A stretch of DNA of 6,194 bases from Lactobacillus sp. (lineage in GTDB: Bacteria; Bacillota; Bacilli; Lactobacillales; Lactobacillaceae). Below the pieces are notes generated by a model. That model did not search any database and was not told where the DNA came from. It saw only the letters and a program-made list of their open reading frames with translations. Position 1 is the stretch's first letter; the number at the start of each line of letters is the position of its first letter. Positions 4,751 through 6,194 of the stretch are shown here, piece after piece. The stretch lies in NCBI GenBank assembly GCA_003482405.1, contig DMZB01000255.1, positions 1 to 6,194 on the forward strand, written 5' to 3'. Both the position numbers and the translations under genes were made by a program.

Positions 4751-5434
4751 ATGACAGCAGACAGAATTCGACGGTATTTAATGGGTGTTGGGGCGATGTT
4801 TGGCCTGTTTGTACTAGAACAAATTGCTGAGACTCCATCAGCTTTACCGGGACTAGCACGCTGGACGAGTGTGCCGGTTCAAATAACTTTTGGTGTCATT
4901 ACAACGATCCTCAGTGTGCTTGTGTTTTGGGCGTTATGGCGCGTTTACAAAAATGGTCTGGCTAACCGAGAACCACGTTATTTTGATCAGCAGCCCACAC
5001 GCGGCCATAAGTGGGCCATGTTTGGTTTAATGCTGCTCGCGTTGGTTGGCCTCATTGTGGCCGAGTCTTTTGTCCACAGCCAACCGTCGCAGAATCAACA
5101 TGCAATTGAGCAGATGTTTCGGACAACGCCGTGGTTGACCGTTTATTTTGGGGTGTTTGGTGCACCGATTCTTGAGGAACTCATCTTTCGAGGGCTGTTT
5201 TTCAACTATTTCTTTATGAAACTCGACAAACCGTGGGTCAAAGTCCTCGGTGTCATCGTTAACGGGCTGCTGTTTGCGCAACTACACACCAACTTATGGA
5301 CGCCAGATGCGTGGGTCTACTTTGTGATGGGTGCGATATTAGCGATAACGTACGTTCAAACAAAGGATATTCGGTTTGATATTGGCATTCATTTTGCTAA
5401 CAATGCTTTTTCGATGTTAACGATGTTCCTCTAG
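4751..5434 (+). CDS. CPBP family intramembrane metalloprotease (CAAX/Abi type)
   Basis: CPBP proteins are membrane-embedded glutamate/histidine metal proteases. In lactic acid bacteria some confer bacteriocin self-immunity, and most have no known substrate. All three family motifs are present: EExxxR (Glu142, Glu143, Arg147 in EELIFRG), FxxxH (Phe175, His179 in FAQLH) and HxxxN (His214, Asn218), so the protein should be active. Likely membrane segments are about 10-28, 44-64, 86-105, 130-155, 163-178, 185-203 and 208-226. The length of 227 residues is normal for the family. The ATG follows GAGGTGA (4740-4746) at suitable spacing. The gene stands alone, with no bacteriocin precursor, exporter or histidine kinase in the window, so an immunity role has no support from context. 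Its last 18 bp overlap the 3' end of the convergent gene. Confidence 0.9.
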   Translation: MTADRIRRYLMGVGAMFGLFVLEQIAETPSALPGLARWTSVPVQITFGVITTILSVLVFWALWRVYKNGLANREPRYFDQQPTRGHKWAMFGLMLLALVGLIVAESFVHSQPSQNQHAIEQMFRTTPWLTVYFGVFGAPILEELIFRGLFFNYFFMKLDKPWVKVLGVIVNGLLFAQLHTNLWTPDAWVYFVMGAILAITYVQTKDIRFDIGIHFANNAFSMLTMFL

Positions 5435-6194
5435 TGAGGTTGCAATCTTGGTGAGATAGTCAAACGACGTCAGCATTTCCGTGGCTTTCGTTTGATCGGA
5501 TAGGTTAATTTCGAAAATGCTCGAAGCTGCCGGATTTAGAAGTGGGACCATCCGTTTCCAGTCAATTCGGCCCAGTCCTAACGTGAGGCTGTCGTGGGTC
5601 AAACCCATGGAATCTACGAGGTGGTAGTGAACGATGTGATCACGCAGTTTCGCTAACGAGGCTGCTAGCACGTCGTTACTCCCATGGCTTTTAATGAAAC
5701 AGTGACTGGTATCAAACGCCAATCGGTAGCCATGATCATAAATCGTTTGGTCCATCTGTGGATCACCATAAAAGAACAATGGCGAGATGGAGTTTTCAAA
5801 CATAATGTGGTTACCACCTTGCTTGGCATAGTCGTCCAAACGATCGTAAACGACCTGCCGAGCGGTCTCGACATTCGGATAGAAGTCGATAAAGTGCTGC
5901 GTTTGCCGGGAATATGAACCGTGTAGCAACAACTGAATGTCATTTTTGACAGCGACATCAATTAACGTGTCGGAGCTAAACCGCAAAAAGTGGTAGAGTT
6001 CCGGCATTTCTTTTTCTGGCGTGACCATTTCATTGAACCACTTGCCATAACGCATGGGCTGGTGCATGACGATGCGTGGCGTGACCGTTTTAACTTCTTC
6101 GATGGCCGCCTGTAGGTGTTTTAATCCGTCGCGGGTTAAATCATGTTCATCTAGAAAAAATTCAAATACATCTGGGTGGTGTTGCAAACGATTG
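5417..6194 (-). CDS. Sugar phosphate isomerase/epimerase-like TIM-barrel protein (5' end missing)
   Basis: This is a xylose-isomerase-like TIM barrel of the AP endonuclease 2 superfamily, whose members isomerise or epimerise sugars or cleave DNA using divalent metal. The sequence suits the sugar-type branch. Counting from the TTG at 6187-6185 as residue 1, the metal and active-site positions are all there: His89 (LLHGSYSR), Glu131 (MFENS), Asp159 and His162 (FDTSHC), His189 and Asp192 (HYHLVD), the LGLGRIDW loop (203-210) and Glu226 (FEINL). The frame stays open past that TTG to the window edge (codons for Asn and Arg precede it), and the first strand of the barrel is absent, so the true start lies outside and the TTG is not it. 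About 15-25 residues are probably missing. The exact substrate is unknown. Its stop lies inside the end of the CPBP gene on the other strand. Confidence 0.85.
   Translation of the reverse strand, partial: NRLQHHPDVFEFFLDEHDLTRDGLKHLQAAIEEVKTVTPRIVMHQPMRYGKWFNEMVTPEKEMPELYHFLRFSSDTLIDVAVKNDIQLLLHGSYSRQTQHFIDFYPNVETARQVVYDRLDDYAKQGGNHIMFENSISPLFFYGDPQMDQTIYDHGYRLAFDTSHCFIKSHGSNDVLAASLAKLRDHIVHYHLVDSMGLTHDSLTLGLGRIDWKRMVPLLNPAASSIFEINLSDQTKATEMLTSFDYLTKIATSLEEHR

Noticed and set aside
5684..5917. Plus-strand open frame of 77 codons opposite the TIM-barrel gene
   Set aside because: It lies wholly antisense to a well-supported gene with intact catalytic motifs and shows no ribosome binding site or recognisable domain.
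6185..6187. TTG as the start codon of the minus-strand TIM-barrel gene
   Set aside because: The frame remains open to the window edge, the first barrel strand would be missing, and no ribosome binding site can be seen in the few bases available. The gene is simply cut by the edge.

Overview
The window looks like chromosomal DNA from a lactic acid bacterium of the Lactobacillaceae. The grounds are the highly expressed bifunctional AdhE, strong AGGAGG-type ribosome binding sites, sigma-A promoters, CcpA (cre) and Rex-like operators, a CPBP-family membrane protease of the kind common in lactobacilli, and moderate GC with AT-rich spacers. The species cannot be fixed from this sequence. It holds four complete genes on the plus strand and one incomplete gene on the minus strand. 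There are no RNA genes, insertion sequences, CRISPR arrays or prophage genes.

Layout. Positions 1-343 are a long AT-rich control region: a possible terminator remnant at the left edge, cre-like sites, a good extended -10 promoter and a Rex/cre-like operator over the start of transcription. Positions 344-2980 encode AdhE, which reduces acetyl-CoA to ethanol and regenerates NAD+. A perfect 18-bp hairpin closes this unit. Positions 3140-3865 encode a CofE/FbiB-type F420-0:gamma-glutamyl ligase homologue, unexpected in bacteria not known to make F420. Positions 3998-4585 encode a small membrane-anchored extracellular protein of unknown function, with a near-consensus promoter whose -35 box lies in a palindrome. 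Two hairpins follow. Positions 4751-5434 encode a CPBP (CAAX/Abi) intramembrane protease with all three motifs. Positions 5417-6194, minus strand, encode a TIM-barrel sugar phosphate isomerase/epimerase-like protein cut by the right edge; its tail overlaps the CPBP gene by 18 bp.

The genes look like separate transcription units: each plus-strand gene has its own candidate promoter, and strong hairpins follow the first and third. There is no evident shared pathway. The most interesting points are the layered CcpA/Rex-like control of adhE, a ribosome-binding-like sequence and in-frame ATG exactly at the AdhE domain junction, and the orphan CofE homologue. I see no clear multi-gene novel system.
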